This document shows positions 12,418 to 22,464 of a DNA stretch of 64,000 nt, one piece after another. The DNA is from Palaeococcus ferrophilus DSM 13482 (GTDB lineage: Archaea; Methanobacteriota_B; Thermococci; Thermococcales; Thermococcaceae). Both the position numbers and the translations under genes were made by a program. A model generated the notes under the pieces. That model was given only the letters and a program-made list of their open reading frames with translations, was not told where the DNA came from and ran no database searches. The DNA lies in assembly GCF_000966265.1 (NCBI RefSeq), contig NZ_LANF01000019.1, forward strand, positions 186,001-250,000, in the 5' to 3' direction. Numbering within the stretch: position 1 is the first letter of the stretch; each line of letters opens with the position of its first letter.

Positions 12418-13440
12418 ATGAACGAAGAGGAGATAATCGAAAAACTCCAGAAGCTGGGACTCACTAAATACGAGAGCCTCGCCTACATAACCCTGCTGAA
12501 GCTCGGCCCGAGCAAGGCTACGGACATCACGAAGGAGAGCGGGATACCCCACACGAGGGTGTACGACGTCCTGAGCTCCCTTCACAGGAAGGGCTTTGTG
12601 GACATGATGCCCGGCACCCCGAGGCTCTACAAGCCCGTGAATCCGGAACTCGTGCTTGAAAAGATAAAGGAAGACCTGGTTAACGACATTGACAGGCTAA
12701 AGGAGATGTTCGTCGAGCTCTACAAAACGGTTCACGGCGAGGATTTGCCGGAGATATGGACGATACACGGCTTCGAGAACACCGTCGAGAGGGCGGAGTA
12801 CATTATACGGAGTGCCCGCTACGAGGTTCTCATAAACACTCCCTTCGAGTTCCTGTCCCTCCTGAGGGAGGAGATAAAGAAGCGCAAGGACGTGCTCTTC
12901 ATAATCATCAGCAACTTCGAGGAAGTGCCCGAGTGGCTCAAGGGGGAGAACATCATACTCGCCCGGAGCGGAGGGGCACCGTGGCTCATGGCCAGCTGGA
13001 TCATAGGTGATGTGGAGTATGCGCTCTTCTTCGGCGCCCTTCCGAAGGACAGGAGAAGGGAGAAGTTCTATTCCTTCTGGGGCAAGTCCGCGAAGCTCAT
13101 CCAGAACTACATGCACTGGTTCTACACGATGTACTTTGACAACAGCGAGCTGATCAAGCCCCTCGAGTACGATAGACTAAAGAAGCCCCTGGAGCTTGTC
13201 AACATAAGGACGCTCATAACCGTTCTCAAGCAGACCACCCTGCCGAGGCGCATAGAGGTGGCGGGAAGAACGGTGGAGGACAAGGAGGAAATCACGATAG
13301 ACGGTGAGGTTGTGGAATACGAGTACACTCCTCTGACGGCCAGCGTCCTCGTAAGGGGCAGGGAAGGAGAATGGAAGGTCGGAGGGCTCGGAAGCTATTT
13401 CGAGGACATTGAGGGTGAGAAGTTCATACTCATTGACTGA
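12418..13440 (+). CDS. tgr: TrmB-family sugar-responsive transcriptional regulator (Tgr/TrmBL1 type)
   Basis: A 340-residue TrmB-family protein. The N-terminal winged helix (about residues 1-75) has LGLTKYESLAYITLLKLGPSKATDITKESGIPHTRVYDVLSSLHRKGFV, the hallmark of the family. The C-terminal part carries the sugar-binding domain ending in TPLTASVLVRGREGEWKVGGLGSYFED. By family and location, divergent from the maltodextrin operon, it should be the Thermococcales glycolytic regulator. That protein binds TGM sites, represses sugar uptake and glycolysis genes, and activates gluconeogenic ones in the absence of maltooligosaccharides. The start at MNEEE is chosen because GGGGG lies 7 nt upstream; ATGs at 12373 and 12412 are alternatives. 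Confidence 0.88.
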   Translation: MNEEEIIEKLQKLGLTKYESLAYITLLKLGPSKATDITKESGIPHTRVYDVLSSLHRKGFVDMMPGTPRLYKPVNPELVLEKIKEDLVNDIDRLKEMFVELYKTVHGEDLPEIWTIHGFENTVERAEYIIRSARYEVLINTPFEFLSLLREEIKKRKDVLFIIISNFEEVPEWLKGENIILARSGGAPWLMASWIIGDVEYALFFGALPKDRRREKFYSFWGKSAKLIQNYMHWFYTMYFDNSELIKPLEYDRLKKPLELVNIRTLITVLKQTTLPRRIEVAGRTVEDKEEITIDGEVVEYEYTPLTASVLVRGREGEWKVGGLGSYFEDIEGEKFILID

Positions 13441-13449
13441 GGGATACGT

Positions 13450-14808
13450 ATGAGGATACTCATACTCGGCTTCGAGTACCTCCCCGTCAAGGTGGGAGGT
13501 TTGGCGGAGGCCATAACCAGCATAGCGGAAACGCTCGCGAAGCTTGGCAACGAGGTGCTCGTCTTCACCCCCAGCCACGGCCACGTGGAGGGGGAGCCCC
13601 TCGCGAGGTTCAAGATGGATGTTAAAGGTGGTACCGTGGAGGTAACCGCCTACGAGAGGTCCCAGAACGGCGTTAGGGTATTTGCCCTCAGCGACCCCCT
13701 CCTTGACAACCCCGATGTTTACGGCCCGGGATGGGAAGGACTCCTCGAGAAGGCGGTGCACTTCGGGAAGGCGAGCGTGGGGCTGCTAAACAGGCTCATC
13801 GAGGAGGAAGGAAAGCCCGACGTGCTCCACTTCCACGACTGGCACACCGTCTTTGCGGGGGCGCTTCTGAAGAAGTACTTCCAGCTCCCGGCGGTCTTCA
13901 CGATTCACCGCCTCAACAAGGCAAAGGTTCCCGCCCACTACTTCCACGAGGCTAACCTCGGTGAATTAGCGCCGTACCCCGACATTGACCCCGAGTACGT
14001 TGGAGCCTACATAGCGGACGTCGTCACGACGGTGAGCAGGAGCTACCTCCTGGAGGAGTGGGACTTTTTCAGGAACTTCGAGGGCAAGGCAACGCACGTC
14101 TTCAACGGCATTGACTGCTCCTTCTGGAATGAGAACCTTCTCAAGAACGCAGACCTGCCGAGGCACGAGCGCAGAAAGGTGATGCTTAAAGAACTCGGCC
14201 TTGAGGACGGCGTCGCCTTCATGTTCATAGGGCGCTTCGACAGGGGGCAGAAGGGCGTTGACACTCTCCTGAGGGCGATTGAAGTGTTCGCGGAGCGCTA
14301 TCCCGAGGAGTTCTCAAAGGCCTGCTTCCTCATAATAGGGAAAGGCGACCCCGAGCTGGAGGGTATGGCGCGCTCCCTCGAGGGGAGGTATTCCAACGTC
14401 AAGGTAATCACGGAGATGCTGAGCAGGGAGTTCGTTAGGGAGCTCTACGGCAGTGTGGACTTCACCATCGTTCCGTCCTACTTCGAGCCCTTTGGCCTCG
14501 TTCAGATGGAGGCCATGTGCCTCGGGGCCATCCCGATAGGCTCCGCCGTGGGAGGGATAAAGGACACGATAGTGCCCCTGGAACGGGAGGGAGCCACGGG
14601 AATCCTTGTGCCGCCCAGGGATGCGGAAGCCCTTGCGGAGGCCATGAGGAAGGCGGTGCACCTCAGGGACGACGTGGAGAAGATAAGGCTGCTCCGGGAG
14701 AACGGCAAGGCCCGCACGGGAATTTTCACGTGGGAGAACGCTTGCAGACGATACCTCAGGGCTTATCGGAACGATATTGACAAGGCGGCCGGCTTCCTCA
14801 TTGAGTGA
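13450..14808 (+). CDS. glgA: glycogen synthase (GT-B fold, ADP/UDP-glucose dependent)
   Basis: A 452-residue glycosyltransferase extending alpha-1,4-glucan from a nucleotide-glucose. The N-terminal Rossmann domain begins MRILILGFEYLPVKVGGLAEA with the KxGGLA nucleotide-sugar loop. The middle has HFHDWHT. The C-terminal domain has FIGRFDRGQKGVD and the E-x7-E motif in EPFGLVQMEAM. It closely resembles the short (about 450 residue) Pyrococcus glycogen synthase. GAGGGATACGT precedes the ATG, 9 nt after the regulator stop, so the two genes probably share a transcript. Coupling storage-glucan synthesis to the sugar regulator makes biological sense. Confidence 0.93.
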   Translation: MRILILGFEYLPVKVGGLAEAITSIAETLAKLGNEVLVFTPSHGHVEGEPLARFKMDVKGGTVEVTAYERSQNGVRVFALSDPLLDNPDVYGPGWEGLLEKAVHFGKASVGLLNRLIEEEGKPDVLHFHDWHTVFAGALLKKYFQLPAVFTIHRLNKAKVPAHYFHEANLGELAPYPDIDPEYVGAYIADVVTTVSRSYLLEEWDFFRNFEGKATHVFNGIDCSFWNENLLKNADLPRHERRKVMLKELGLEDGVAFMFIGRFDRGQKGVDTLLRAIEVFAERYPEEFSKACFLIIGKGDPELEGMARSLEGRYSNVKVITEMLSREFVRELYGSVDFTIVPSYFEPFGLVQMEAMCLGAIPIGSAVGGIKDTIVPLEREGATGILVPPRDAEALAEAMRKAVHLRDDVEKIRLLRENGKARTGIFTWENACRRYLRAYRNDIDKAAGFLIE

Positions 14809-14810
14809 CA

Positions 14811-14827
14811 CTTTTCTTTTTCCCCTT
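14811..14827 (+). terminator. T-rich terminator after glgA
   Basis: Directly after the stop there is CTTTTCTTTTTCCCCTTT, a pyrimidine stretch with T runs of four and five, as archaeal RNA polymerase uses for intrinsic termination. Confidence 0.4.
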
Positions 14828-14907
14828 TGGGTGGCTTGAGCGTGTCAACGGCCCGGCCCACAGCCGCCTTGGCCATTATCCTAACAAAACCAAAGGATAA
14901 ACCGAAA

Positions 14908-14917
14908 AGTATTTAAC
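14908..14917 (+). promoter_or_regulatory. strong BRE/TATA promoter of alba
   Basis: CCGAAAAGTATTTAAC is a near-consensus archaeal BRE plus TATA, about 46-55 nt before the ATG, with a likely start near 14936. This fits high expression of a chromatin protein. Confidence 0.65.
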
Positions 14918-14962
14918 ACGAAAGCCGCGATTAGGCTATGACAAACTTCGGAGGTGCCAAAG

Positions 14963-15238
14963 ATGGCAGAGGAGCATGTTGTCTACATAGGAAAGAAGCC
15001 TGTTATGAACTACGTCCTGGCCGTTATAACCCAGTTCAACGAGGGTGCCAAGGAAGTCACCGTGAAGGCTCGCGGTAGGGCCATCAGCAGGGCCGTTGAC
15101 GTCGCAGAGATCGTCAGGAACAGGTTCCTCCCAGAGGTCAGGGTCAAGGAGATCAAGATCGGCACCGAGGAGCTTCCGACCGCCGACGGTAGGACCGCGA
15201 ACACCTCAACCATCGAGATCGTTCTCGAGAAGCCGTAA
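14963..15238 (+). CDS. albA: chromatin protein Alba
   Basis: A 91-residue DNA/RNA-binding protein of the Alba family, abundant in archaeal chromatin. The lysine pair and following motif in [14 protein letters not shown] form the DNA-binding face, and [20 protein letters not shown] is the dimer helix. Length matches the family. The start at MAEEHVVY is set by GGAGGTG 6 nt upstream; a GTG three codons before overlaps that ribosome binding site. It is monocistronic, with its own strong promoter and a T-rich end. Confidence 0.95.
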   Translation: MAEEHVVYIGKKPVMNYVLAVITQFNEGAKEVTVKARGRAISRAVDVAEIVRNRFLPEVRVKEIKIGTEELPTADGRTANTSTIEIVLEKP

Positions 15239-15253
15239 ATTGGTAAAATTTAG

Positions 15254-15268
15254 CTTTTCTCTCCTTTT
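15254..15268 (+). terminator. T-rich terminator after alba
   Basis: CTTTTCTCTCCTTTT lies 15 nt after the alba stop and precedes the next promoter. T-run termination is typical for Thermococcales. Confidence 0.35.
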
Positions 15269-15342
15269 AACCTTCACTTTAAGCCAACTTGAAGCCGTGA
15301 AAAGTTTTAATAGGTTTCCCTCCCACTATACTTGGGGTATCC

Positions 15343-15978
15343 ATGGTCGAGTTCGAGACGATAGACGTTGGCGATGAGAAGGCGAAGGAGCTCGCCCAGA
15401 TAATCGTTAACGATAAGGCCATCGCTATTCTCCGTCTCCTCCAGGAGAAATCCTATTCCGCCTCCGAGATATCGGAAAAGCTCGGGATGCCCCTGTCTAC
15501 CGTGGTCTATCACCTGGACAAGATGTCCCGTGTTGGCCTCGTTGAGGTCGTTGGAAAGCGCTACGGCAAGCGGCTCCAGGAGGTTAAGCTCTACCGCGCC
15601 TCCCCAAGACCAATCCTCCTTCTCCCCGCCAAAACTTCCTTTAAGAAGCGCCTCCTCCGCACGATAGAGAAGATACAGGTGATAAGTCTCTCCATAGCGG
15701 GGCTCATAAGCTACGCCGTTTACCGCGCGCTGGCCGGGGGCTTCGGTGCAGCCTCAGCACCTCCATCCCGGGAATTCGAGACCATGACGACGGCCCAGGT
15801 GGGTGTTGATAACGCTTCAAAGGCGCTCCCCATGGTGCCCAACACGACAACAAGCCTTTACACTGTGACACAGAAAGCCGCGTCTGAACCCCGTGTACAG
15901 GCGTTTGTGGGGGCATTGCTGGCATTCATTGTCATAGCATTGTTGCTTCACTATTACCTATCGCGCAGGAACCTCTGA
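15343..15978 (+). CDS. membrane-anchored winged-helix transcriptional regulator
   Basis: A 211-residue ArsR-like HTH protein. The winged helix (about residues 20-90) has AIAILRLLQEKSYSASEISEKLGMPLSTVVYHLDKMSRVGLVEVV. Two hydrophobic segments follow, VISLSIAGLISYAVYRAL near residue 115 and FVGALLAFIVIALLLHYYL at the C-terminus. The roughly 55-residue loop between them is rich in Thr, Ser and Ala and probably lies outside, giving a one-protein membrane sensor. The ligand is unknown. A TTTTAATAGG element at about 15304 is the likely TATA box with a short leader. Similar membrane-tethered ArsR proteins are common in Thermococcales. Confidence 0.75.
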   Translation: MVEFETIDVGDEKAKELAQIIVNDKAIAILRLLQEKSYSASEISEKLGMPLSTVVYHLDKMSRVGLVEVVGKRYGKRLQEVKLYRASPRPILLLPAKTSFKKRLLRTIEKIQVISLSIAGLISYAVYRALAGGFGAASAPPSREFETMTTAQVGVDNASKALPMVPNTTTSLYTVTQKAASEPRVQAFVGALLAFIVIALLLHYYLSRRNL

Positions 15979-16040
15979 GCTCGAAACGTTTTTAAGAATT
16001 GCCTCCCAACCCCCAAGTGTGAAATTTGGGAGGGATTTCA

Positions 16041-16580
16041 ATGGCTTCAGGAATCACTGTGGAGCAGGTGCTGAAGAGAAAGCCCGTTGTCGTTAGGCCC
16101 AGTGATACAGTTGATAAGGTCGCGAAAAAACTCTCGAGGGCCCAGGTCGGCAGCGCCATCGTCATGAAAAGGGACGACATAGTGGGCATAATCACGGACA
16201 GGGACATACTCAATAAGGTTGTTGCCAAGGGCAGGAACCCTCGCGAGGTGAAGGTTGAGGAGATAATGACCCCCAAGCCCTACACAATCGAGTACGACGA
16301 GGACATAAGCGACGCCGCGGAGCTCATGATCGAGAAGGGCATAAGGCGCGTCATAGTAACCAAGCTCGGCAAGCCCATCGGGTTTCTCCTGGCCGTTGAT
16401 GTGCTCTCGGCGATAAACAGCCACGAAGAGGAGGAAGAAGAGGTCGAGAACGTTGAGCCCGAATTCTACGGCTACTGCGAAGTCTGCGGACAGTACAAGC
16501 CCCTCGAGAAGGTCATTCACGAGGGGAGGGAACTCTGGGTCTGCGAGAGCTGCAAGGACATGCTCCTCAACGAACAGTGA
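16041..16580 (+). CDS. tandem CBS-domain protein with C-terminal zinc ribbon
   Basis: A 179-residue cytosolic protein. Two CBS motifs form a Bateman module: the first ends VGIITDRDILNKVVAKG and the second ends GFLLAVDVLSAIN. After an acidic linker (EEEEEEVENVEPE) comes a zinc ribbon with CEVC and CESC pairs about 25 residues apart. CBS pairs usually bind adenine nucleotides and the ribbon could bind nucleic acid or a partner. The specific role is unknown. The ATG is 8 nt after GGGAGGG; an in-frame TTG upstream is less likely. It appears to be a single-gene unit. Confidence 0.8.
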   Translation: MASGITVEQVLKRKPVVVRPSDTVDKVAKKLSRAQVGSAIVMKRDDIVGIITDRDILNKVVAKGRNPREVKVEEIMTPKPYTIEYDEDISDAAELMIEKGIRRVIVTKLGKPIGFLLAVDVLSAINSHEEEEEEVENVEPEFYGYCEVCGQYKPLEKVIHEGRELWVCESCKDMLLNEQ

Positions 16581-16692
16581 GCTTAAACCGTTCCCCGTGT
16601 TTCCCTTGCCCGGTTAGTCATTTCTTTGCCCCCTCTCATCACCCAATAGAGTTAAAAGTCATCGCCTCTTTCTCATATCAGGGGTGATCGAA

Positions 16693-17295
16693 ATGGAGAC
16701 CAAAAAGACCGGTACCACAACCGTAGGAATTAAGGTTAAGGAGGGCGTTGTTCTGGCCGCTGACACTCAGGCTTCCCTTGATCACATGGTTGAGACGCTC
16801 AACATAAAGAAAATCGTGCCGATAACCGACAGGATTGCCATAACGACCGCGGGGAGCGTTGGAGACGTTCAGGCCCTCGCGAGGATGCTCGAGGCGGAGG
16901 CGCGCTACTACCAGTTCACATGGCACAAGCCGATGAGCACCAGGGCAATGGCCAACCTGCTCAGCAACATACTCAACGAGAACAAGTTCTTCCCCTACCT
17001 CGTGCAGATCATCATAGGTGGCTACGTTGACGAGCCGACCCTGGCCAACCTCGACCCCCTCGGAGGCCTCGTCTTCGATGACTACACCGCAACAGGCTCA
17101 GGAAGTCCCTTCGCGATAGCCGTCCTCGAGGACGGGTATAGGGAGGACATGAGCATCGAGGAGGCCAGGGAACTCGCCGTTAGAGCCGTAAGGACGGCCG
17201 GAAAGAGGGACGTTTACACCGGCCACAGGAAGGTCCAGGTGGTGGTCATCACCAAAGACGGCATGAAGGAGGAGTTCGTCGAGTTCAAGGAGTGA
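16693..17295 (+). CDS. psmB2: 20S proteasome beta subunit (psmB2 type)
   Basis: A 200-residue catalytic subunit of the archaeal proteasome. A 7-residue propeptide METKKTG precedes the autocleavage site G/T. Numbering from the mature threonine, Asp17 (AAD) and Lys33 are in place, completing the Thr1/Asp17/Lys33 active site. The conserved [10 protein letters not shown] and [15 protein letters not shown] motifs are present. Thermococcales carry two beta subunits; this sequence resembles the one annotated as PsmB2 in Pyrococcus. The start follows GGGGTGAT. The next gene begins 4 nt after the stop and is probably co-transcribed. Confidence 0.95.
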   Translation: METKKTGTTTVGIKVKEGVVLAADTQASLDHMVETLNIKKIVPITDRIAITTAGSVGDVQALARMLEAEARYYQFTWHKPMSTRAMANLLSNILNENKFFPYLVQIIIGGYVDEPTLANLDPLGGLVFDDYTATGSGSPFAIAVLEDGYREDMSIEEARELAVRAVRTAGKRDVYTGHRKVQVVVITKDGMKEEFVEFKE

Positions 17296-17299
17296 TAGC

Positions 17300-18388
17300 A
17301 TGAGAAAAAGGGCACTCCTTGCCCTCCTTCTAGTTTTTGTGCTCCTGGGAGGCTACTTCTCATACGTTAACTTTTACGCGAGCAACGCCCCTGAGGACGT
17401 TCTCTCAAGTGTAAAGGCAATAGAGAAGGACGTTGAGGACATAAGAAACCTCACGTTCAGGCAGGAGCCCCGGGTCGTGGTTCTCACGAAGGAGGAGGCA
17501 CTTAGGAAGTGGGCCCCCTCGAAACCGAGCCCTGAGCTCATGGCGTGGGAGGAAATCTACAAGCTTACCCTCCTTGTATCTCCGGACTACAGCCTAATCA
17601 AGGGGGAGCAAAGGGCGACAGCGGGCTGGATAGCGGCCACATCCGGCAACACCCTTTACATCATAGAGGAGAACTTCAGGGAGACCGGTGATACGGCCTA
17701 CCGTGTCATAGCCCACGAGCTAACCCACGTCCTCCAGAAGCAGTACTTCGACCCCTCCTACGGGAACACGCTGGATGAGAGGCTCGCAATGCAGGCCCTC
17801 GTGGAGGGGGATGCAGATCTTGTTGCGGACACCTACTGCCGCCTTCATGGCATAAAAATCGAGAAGATAACCTCTTTTTCCTTTAGGGACCTCCCTGTGG
17901 AGCTCCACTACTTCCCCTACGTCTTCGGCGACCGCTTTGTGGAGTACCTCTACGACAAAGGCGGCTGGGAGCTCGTGAACTCCGCCTATTCAAAAAGACC
18001 CCTCTCAACGGCGCAGGTGATGCACCCCGAGCTCTACCTCAATTATACGCTCCCCGTTCACGTTGAGCTCGAAGCGGATGGGCAGGTCATCCACGAGGAC
18101 ACCATGGGCGAGTTCTACATCTACCTCCTCGTGAGCGGCCACCTTGGAAACGAGACGGGCTGGAGGGTTGCTGAAGGGTGGAGGGGAGATAAGTTAATCC
18201 TCTTCACCAACGGGAGCGAGGTTCTCCTCTGGAAGACGGTATGGGCGAGCGAGGAAGATGCCCGGGAGTTCTACGATGCGATGGGAGAAATATCAAAGGA
18301 CTCCACCTACGCGAGGGTGACGTTAAAGCTGGATGGAAGGACGGTGCTCTACGAGGCGGTTAGGGAGAGCCAGCCTGGAAAATCTTAA
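17300..18388 (+). CDS. putative membrane-anchored gluzincin metalloprotease
   Basis: A 362-residue protein with one N-terminal membrane segment ([20 protein letters not shown]) and the rest presumably outside. The zinc protease motif HELTH lies at residues 139-143 in [16 protein letters not shown] candidate third ligand is E169 in [12 protein letters not shown], the spacing and sequence of gluzincins. The C-terminal part (after about residue 230) is beta-rich and unassigned. I know no named family. The ribosome binding site GGAGTGAT overlaps the psmB stop, so expression is likely coupled to the proteasome subunit. The last 29 nt overlap the convergent MarC gene. Confidence 0.7.
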   Translation: MRKRALLALLLVFVLLGGYFSYVNFYASNAPEDVLSSVKAIEKDVEDIRNLTFRQEPRVVVLTKEEALRKWAPSKPSPELMAWEEIYKLTLLVSPDYSLIKGEQRATAGWIAATSGNTLYIIEENFRETGDTAYRVIAHELTHVLQKQYFDPSYGNTLDERLAMQALVEGDADLVADTYCRLHGIKIEKITSFSFRDLPVELHYFPYVFGDRFVEYLYDKGGWELVNSAYSKRPLSTAQVMHPELYLNYTLPVHVELEADGQVIHEDTMGEFYIYLLVSGHLGNETGWRVAEGWRGDKLILFTNGSEVLLWKTVWASEEDAREFYDAMGEISKDSTYARVTLKLDGRTVLYEAVRESQPGKS

Positions 18389-18980
18389 TCAAAATGCCGC
18401 CCGCCCCGCTTATCATCATCTGCGCCCCTATCGCCATCGTGAAGAGACCTATTATCCTTATGAAGACTCCAAGGGTCGTTTTGCTCACGTTCTCGCTAAG
18501 GTAGAGCGTGAGGAACATTATGGTCGCCGTGAGGGCTATCGCTATGAAGGTGGCCGCCGTTGAGACGACTATCCCGCTTTCAGCGGTCAGGGTGATGGCG
18601 GTTGTTATAGCAGCCGGCCCGGCTATAAGTGGAGTCGCCACGGGGACAGCCGCCAGGGCCAGTATGTTCTTCTCCTTCTTCAGCGTGACCATTCCACCGC
18701 CCTCGAGGGCCTCGAGACCTATCTTGAAGAGGACGAAGCCTCCGGCAACGCGGAGAGCGTCCACCTCGATGTGGAATATGTCCTGGAGGATTATCTTTCC
18801 GGCAACGGCGAAGAGGACGAGGAGGAGAAGGCCGATGAGGTTCGCCCTGACTATGAGGGTCTTTATGTCCTCTATGTGGAAGTCCTCTTTGAGGAGGGTA
18901 ACCAGGAGTATCTTATCGCTCGGGTCTATCATTATGGTCATTAACAGTGCTGCGCTGAGTATTTCGCCAATCCCGCTCAC
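18360..18980 (-). CDS. MarC family integral membrane protein
   Basis: A 206-residue membrane protein of the MarC/UPF0056 family with six predicted membrane segments. Family features include [15 protein letters not shown] near residue 115, preceded by [17 protein letters not shown], where the canonical DP motif is retained. The transported compound, if any, is unknown; the old link to multiple antibiotic resistance was withdrawn. The start is a GTG (GTGAGCGGG) following GGAGGGAAGGAA. It converges on and overlaps the metalloprotease gene by 29 nt. Confidence 0.85.
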   Translation of the reverse strand: MSGIGEILSAALLMTIMIDPSDKILLVTLLKEDFHIEDIKTLIVRANLIGLLLLVLFAVAGKIILQDIFHIEVDALRVAGGFVLFKIGLEALEGGGMVTLKKEKNILALAAVPVATPLIAGPAAITTAITLTAESGIVVSTAATFIAIALTATIMFLTLYLSENVSKTTLGVFIRIIGLFTMAIGAQMMISGAGGILIKIFQAGSP

Positions 18981-19024
18981 TTCCTTCCCTCCATAGAGCT
19001 CAGCCCGGTAGCGCCAATCACAGG

Positions 19025-20467
19025 TCAGCCAGTGCCGATGTCATCATCGCCTTTTTTCTCCTCTTCTCCCGTATTTATTAAACTTTCTTTGCCCCTGAAG
19101 AGGGCCACAACGTTTAGAAATGCGCCCTTAAGCCATCTCCAGTACATCCAGAGGGATTCCTCGAAGTACTCCCACTTCACGACCTCGTAGAGGAAAACAC
19201 CAACGGCCACCGCGGCGGGGGGAACTAGGGGCGTTGCGTAGAAGCTGAACTGCGTCTTCCCTCCAAGAATCCACTGGAGGGCGTAGAAGCCTATTATGCT
19301 CCAGAACGCCCCGAAGGGTACGAGTATCTTCCCCCTCTTCCTGGCGGTGTAGGGGATTGCCAGAACCATCGCGAGCATGAGGAGCATGAGCACCGGGTCA
19401 GTGTGCGCGAAGATATCGGGGTTGTAGTGGAAGGGGAAGGGCTTCATGTTGATGAACCACTGCCAGAAGGGCGAGGTCGCTGGATGCTCCCCCTTGAAGC
19501 TTAAATGCCACTTGAAAGACCCCACGAACTGCCTGCCCCACCAGTAGGGGCCTACGGCGTACATGGCCGGCAGGTTTGCGAGGATGAATGCCGAGAGTGG
19601 AAGGACGAAGCCCTCGTAGAGGCCTTTCTTTATTCCCTTCTCGCGCCACAGCTTTATCGCGAGCACCGGGTAGGGAAAGCCGCCGTTTAGCTTTACAGCA
19701 GCGGCCAACCCTATGGACAGCCCGCTGCTTCCCAGGTCGTCCCTGATGAGGAAGTAGACGAACAGGGCCGTGAAGAAGGTCACGTGGATATCGAGCATGG
19801 CCGTTATTGATGTGGCGAAGAGGAGTGGGTCGAGCACCACGAAGAAGAACGCTATGAAAGCGGCCAGGTAGCTTCTGGCGATTTCGTAAGCGGCCAGGAA
19901 TACGAGGAGGGCAATAATAAGGTGTTCTATTATGCCGGGGAGGCGCCACATTATGGGTTCATCCTTGAGGAGCATGCCTAGGGAGATTATGCCCTTGCCG
20001 AGGTAGGGGTGCTCAAGGTTCTGGTAGGTGTGGATGTCCTCCTTGTCGGGATACTTAAACCCAGGAACCACCGTGAGGTTCAAACCGGATACGTTCGAGA
20101 GGAACGCGTCGTACTTCCCGGCCGGAATCTCGTAGTAAACGGCCGGAAACTTCTCGTAGGGGACGTATTCCGTGTAGTTGTACCCCTCGGCTATACGCCA
20201 TATTTTGAGCTTGAGGGTGTAGGCTGCGCTCTCGTCGAGCCCCTCGGGGAATATGAGGTTCACTCCAACGCTGCCGTTGTCCTCGTAGTGAACGCTTATG
20301 CCCATCTCGTGAAGGAGGTTCCTCGCGGCGGGGACGTACCACACCTCGTCCCCTATGTAATCCATAAGTTCCTCGCTCGAGGCCTCGCGGTAGGAATACC
20401 AGAAGAGGGCGATTAGAGTCAGTATCAGGATTCCAGCGTAGATTTTTCTCTTGGTTTCAGGCTTCAT
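19025..20467 (-). CDS. polytopic membrane glycosyltransferase-like protein (GT39/GT-C type)
   Basis: A 480-residue membrane protein with about ten hydrophobic segments. After TM1 ([18 protein letters not shown]) an acidic pair appears in [15 protein letters not shown], the usual place of the catalytic Asp/Glu of GT-C enzymes such as ArnT and protein mannosyltransferases. [20 protein letters not shown] resembles the second loop signature of the same fold. It would use a dolichyl-phosphate sugar on the outer face. The acceptor is unknown. The start MKPETKRK follows GGGGGGT. A low-complexity EEEKKGDDD tail ends the protein. Confidence 0.65.
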   Translation of the reverse strand: MKPETKRKIYAGILILTLIALFWYSYREASSEELMDYIGDEVWYVPAARNLLHEMGISVHYEDNGSVGVNLIFPEGLDESAAYTLKLKIWRIAEGYNYTEYVPYEKFPAVYYEIPAGKYDAFLSNVSGLNLTVVPGFKYPDKEDIHTYQNLEHPYLGKGIISLGMLLKDEPIMWRLPGIIEHLIIALLVFLAAYEIARSYLAAFIAFFFVVLDPLLFATSITAMLDIHVTFFTALFVYFLIRDDLGSSGLSIGLAAAVKLNGGFPYPVLAIKLWREKGIKKGLYEGFVLPLSAFILANLPAMYAVGPYWWGRQFVGSFKWHLSFKGEHPATSPFWQWFINMKPFPFHYNPDIFAHTDPVLMLLMLAMVLAIPYTARKRGKILVPFGAFWSIIGFYALQWILGGKTQFSFYATPLVPPAAVAVGVFLYEVVKWEYFEESLWMYWRWLKGAFLNVVALFRGKESLINTGEEEKKGDDDIGTG

Positions 20468-20583
20468 GCCGACCCCCCCTCGTTCATCCTCACGAAGAAT
20501 AATAAGCTTTTGGGATGCCAAAGGTTATAAGCCCTCCAAAAAGTATTTTTATCAGTTGACCCAAATGGAGGCGGTGGTAACGT

Positions 20584-22464
20584 ATGAGAATGCTGTTGAT
20601 TCACAGCGATTATCTGGAGTATGAGGTTAAGGGAAAGGCCCTGAAACAGCCGGAGGAGATAAGCGAGGAGCAGAAGAAGGGAAGGCTCGACGAGGTTCTC
20701 GCGGTTTTTATGAGCGTTGAGAAAGTTGACGAGACGAACCCTGATGAAGTCGCTGAGAAGGCCGTTAAGGAAATCAAGGACGTTGCCGGCCAGGTGAAGG
20801 CCGAGAGGGTTTTTGTCTACCCCTTCGCCCACCTCAGCAGTGAGCTGGCAAATCCGGACGTGGCCATGAAGATACTCAAGAGGATTGAGGAGCGCCTCAG
20901 AGAGGAGGGTTTCGAAGTTAAGAGGGCCCCCTTCGGCTACTACAAGGCTTTCAAGCTCTCATGTAAGGGCCACCCGCTGGCCGAGCTCAGCAGGACGGTA
21001 GTCCCGAGCGGAGAGGCCGTCAGCAGCGAGGAGCGCAACATCGCCCTCGAGAAGGAGGAGGAGCTCGTCAGCTACTGGTACATACTCACGCCCGAAGGAG
21101 AGCTTGTGGAGGTTGATAAGTTCGACTTCACGGGCCACGAGAACCTTAGAAAGTTTGCGAACTACGAGATAAGCAAGAGCCGCGTGGCCGAGAAGGAGCC
21201 GCCCCATGTGAGGATAATGCTCGAACAGGAATTGGTGGACTACGAACCCGGAAGCGATCCCGGAAACCTCCGCTACTATCCAAAGGGAAGGCTGATCAAG
21301 AGCCTCCTTGAGAACTACGTTACCGAAAAGGTCATTGAGTACGGGGCTATGGAGGTCGAAACGCCTCTCATGTACGACTTCGAGCACCCGGCGCTCAAGA
21401 GCTACCTCAACCGCTTTCCCGCCAGGCAGTACATCGTTAAAAGCGGCGACAAGAAGTTCTTCCTCCGCTTTGCTGCCTGTTTCGGCCAGTTCCTGATGAA
21501 GAAGGACGCCACCATAAGCTACCGCAACCTTCCGCTTAGGATGTACGAGCTTACCCGCTACTCCTTCAGGAGGGAGAAGAGGGGAGAGCTCTCCGGTTTG
21601 AGGAGGCTCAGGGCTTTCACCATGCCCGATATGCACACGGTGGCGAAGGACCTGCAGCAGGCCATGGACGAGTTCAAGAAGCAGTACAAGCTCAGCATGG
21701 AGGTCCTCAAGGGCGTTGGACTTACTCCGGAGGACTACGAGGTGGCCATAAGGTTCACGCGCGACTTCTGGAATGAGAACAAGGACTTCATAGTGGAGCT
21801 GGCGAAGATAATAGGCAAGCCCGTCCTCATCGAGATGTGGGACCAGAGGTTCTTCTACTTCATACTCAAGTTCGAGTTCAACTTCGTGGACAACCTCGAC
21901 AAGGCAGCGGCCCTAAGCACGGTGCAGATAGATGTAGAAAACGCCCAGCGCTACGGAGTAACCTACTACGACGAGGAGGGTAAAGAGAGATTCCCGCTCA
22001 TACTCCACTGCTCGCCGAGCGGTGCCATAGAGAGGGTAATGTATGCCATCCTTGAGAAGCAGGCCAAGCTCCAGACAAAGGGAATAAAGCCCATGTTCCC
22101 GCTCTGGCTCAGCCCGATACAGGTTAGGGTCATCCCCGTCGGCGAGGAGTACCTTGACTACGCCCTCTACGTTGCGGGCAAGCTCGAGGGCGCTAAGATA
22201 CGGGCCGACGTTGACGACACCAACGACACGCTCAGGAAGAAGATAAGGAAGGCGGAGAAGGAGTGGGTTCCCTACATCATCGTCGTTGGCGAGAGGGAGA
22301 AGGAGCAGAACACCATCACCGTCAGGAGGAGGAGCGACGGAAAGCAGGTTGAGATGCAGCTCGGGGACCTCATAAGGGAGATAAGGAGCCAGACGGAGGG
22401 CTTCCCCTACAAGCCGAGGCCCCTCCCGCTGCTTCTCTCGAGGAGGCCGAAGTTCAGGGGCTGA
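20584..22464 (+). CDS. thrS: threonyl-tRNA synthetase, archaeal type
   Basis: A 626-residue class II synthetase. The first 140 or so residues form the archaeal editing domain, related to D-aminoacyl-tRNA deacylase, which removes serine mischarged on tRNA-Thr. The catalytic core has motif 1-like [16 protein letters not shown], motif 2 in [33 protein letters not shown], and motif 3 near [16 protein letters not shown]. The C-terminal anticodon-binding domain begins near [14 protein letters not shown]. Length matches Pyrococcus ThrS. The ATG follows GGTGGT; a TTTTTATC element near 20545 is a plausible TATA. The 3' end overlaps the convergent gene by 11 nt. Confidence 0.95.
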   Translation: MRMLLIHSDYLEYEVKGKALKQPEEISEEQKKGRLDEVLAVFMSVEKVDETNPDEVAEKAVKEIKDVAGQVKAERVFVYPFAHLSSELANPDVAMKILKRIEERLREEGFEVKRAPFGYYKAFKLSCKGHPLAELSRTVVPSGEAVSSEERNIALEKEEELVSYWYILTPEGELVEVDKFDFTGHENLRKFANYEISKSRVAEKEPPHVRIMLEQELVDYEPGSDPGNLRYYPKGRLIKSLLENYVTEKVIEYGAMEVETPLMYDFEHPALKSYLNRFPARQYIVKSGDKKFFLRFAACFGQFLMKKDATISYRNLPLRMYELTRYSFRREKRGELSGLRRLRAFTMPDMHTVAKDLQQAMDEFKKQYKLSMEVLKGVGLTPEDYEVAIRFTRDFWNENKDFIVELAKIIGKPVLIEMWDQRFFYFILKFEFNFVDNLDKAAALSTVQIDVENAQRYGVTYYDEEGKERFPLILHCSPSGAIERVMYAILEKQAKLQTKGIKPMFPLWLSPIQVRVIPVGEEYLDYALYVAGKLEGAKIRADVDDTNDTLRKKIRKAEKEWVPYIIVVGEREKEQNTITVRRRSDGKQVEMQLGDLIREIRSQTEGFPYKPRPLPLLLSRRPKFRG

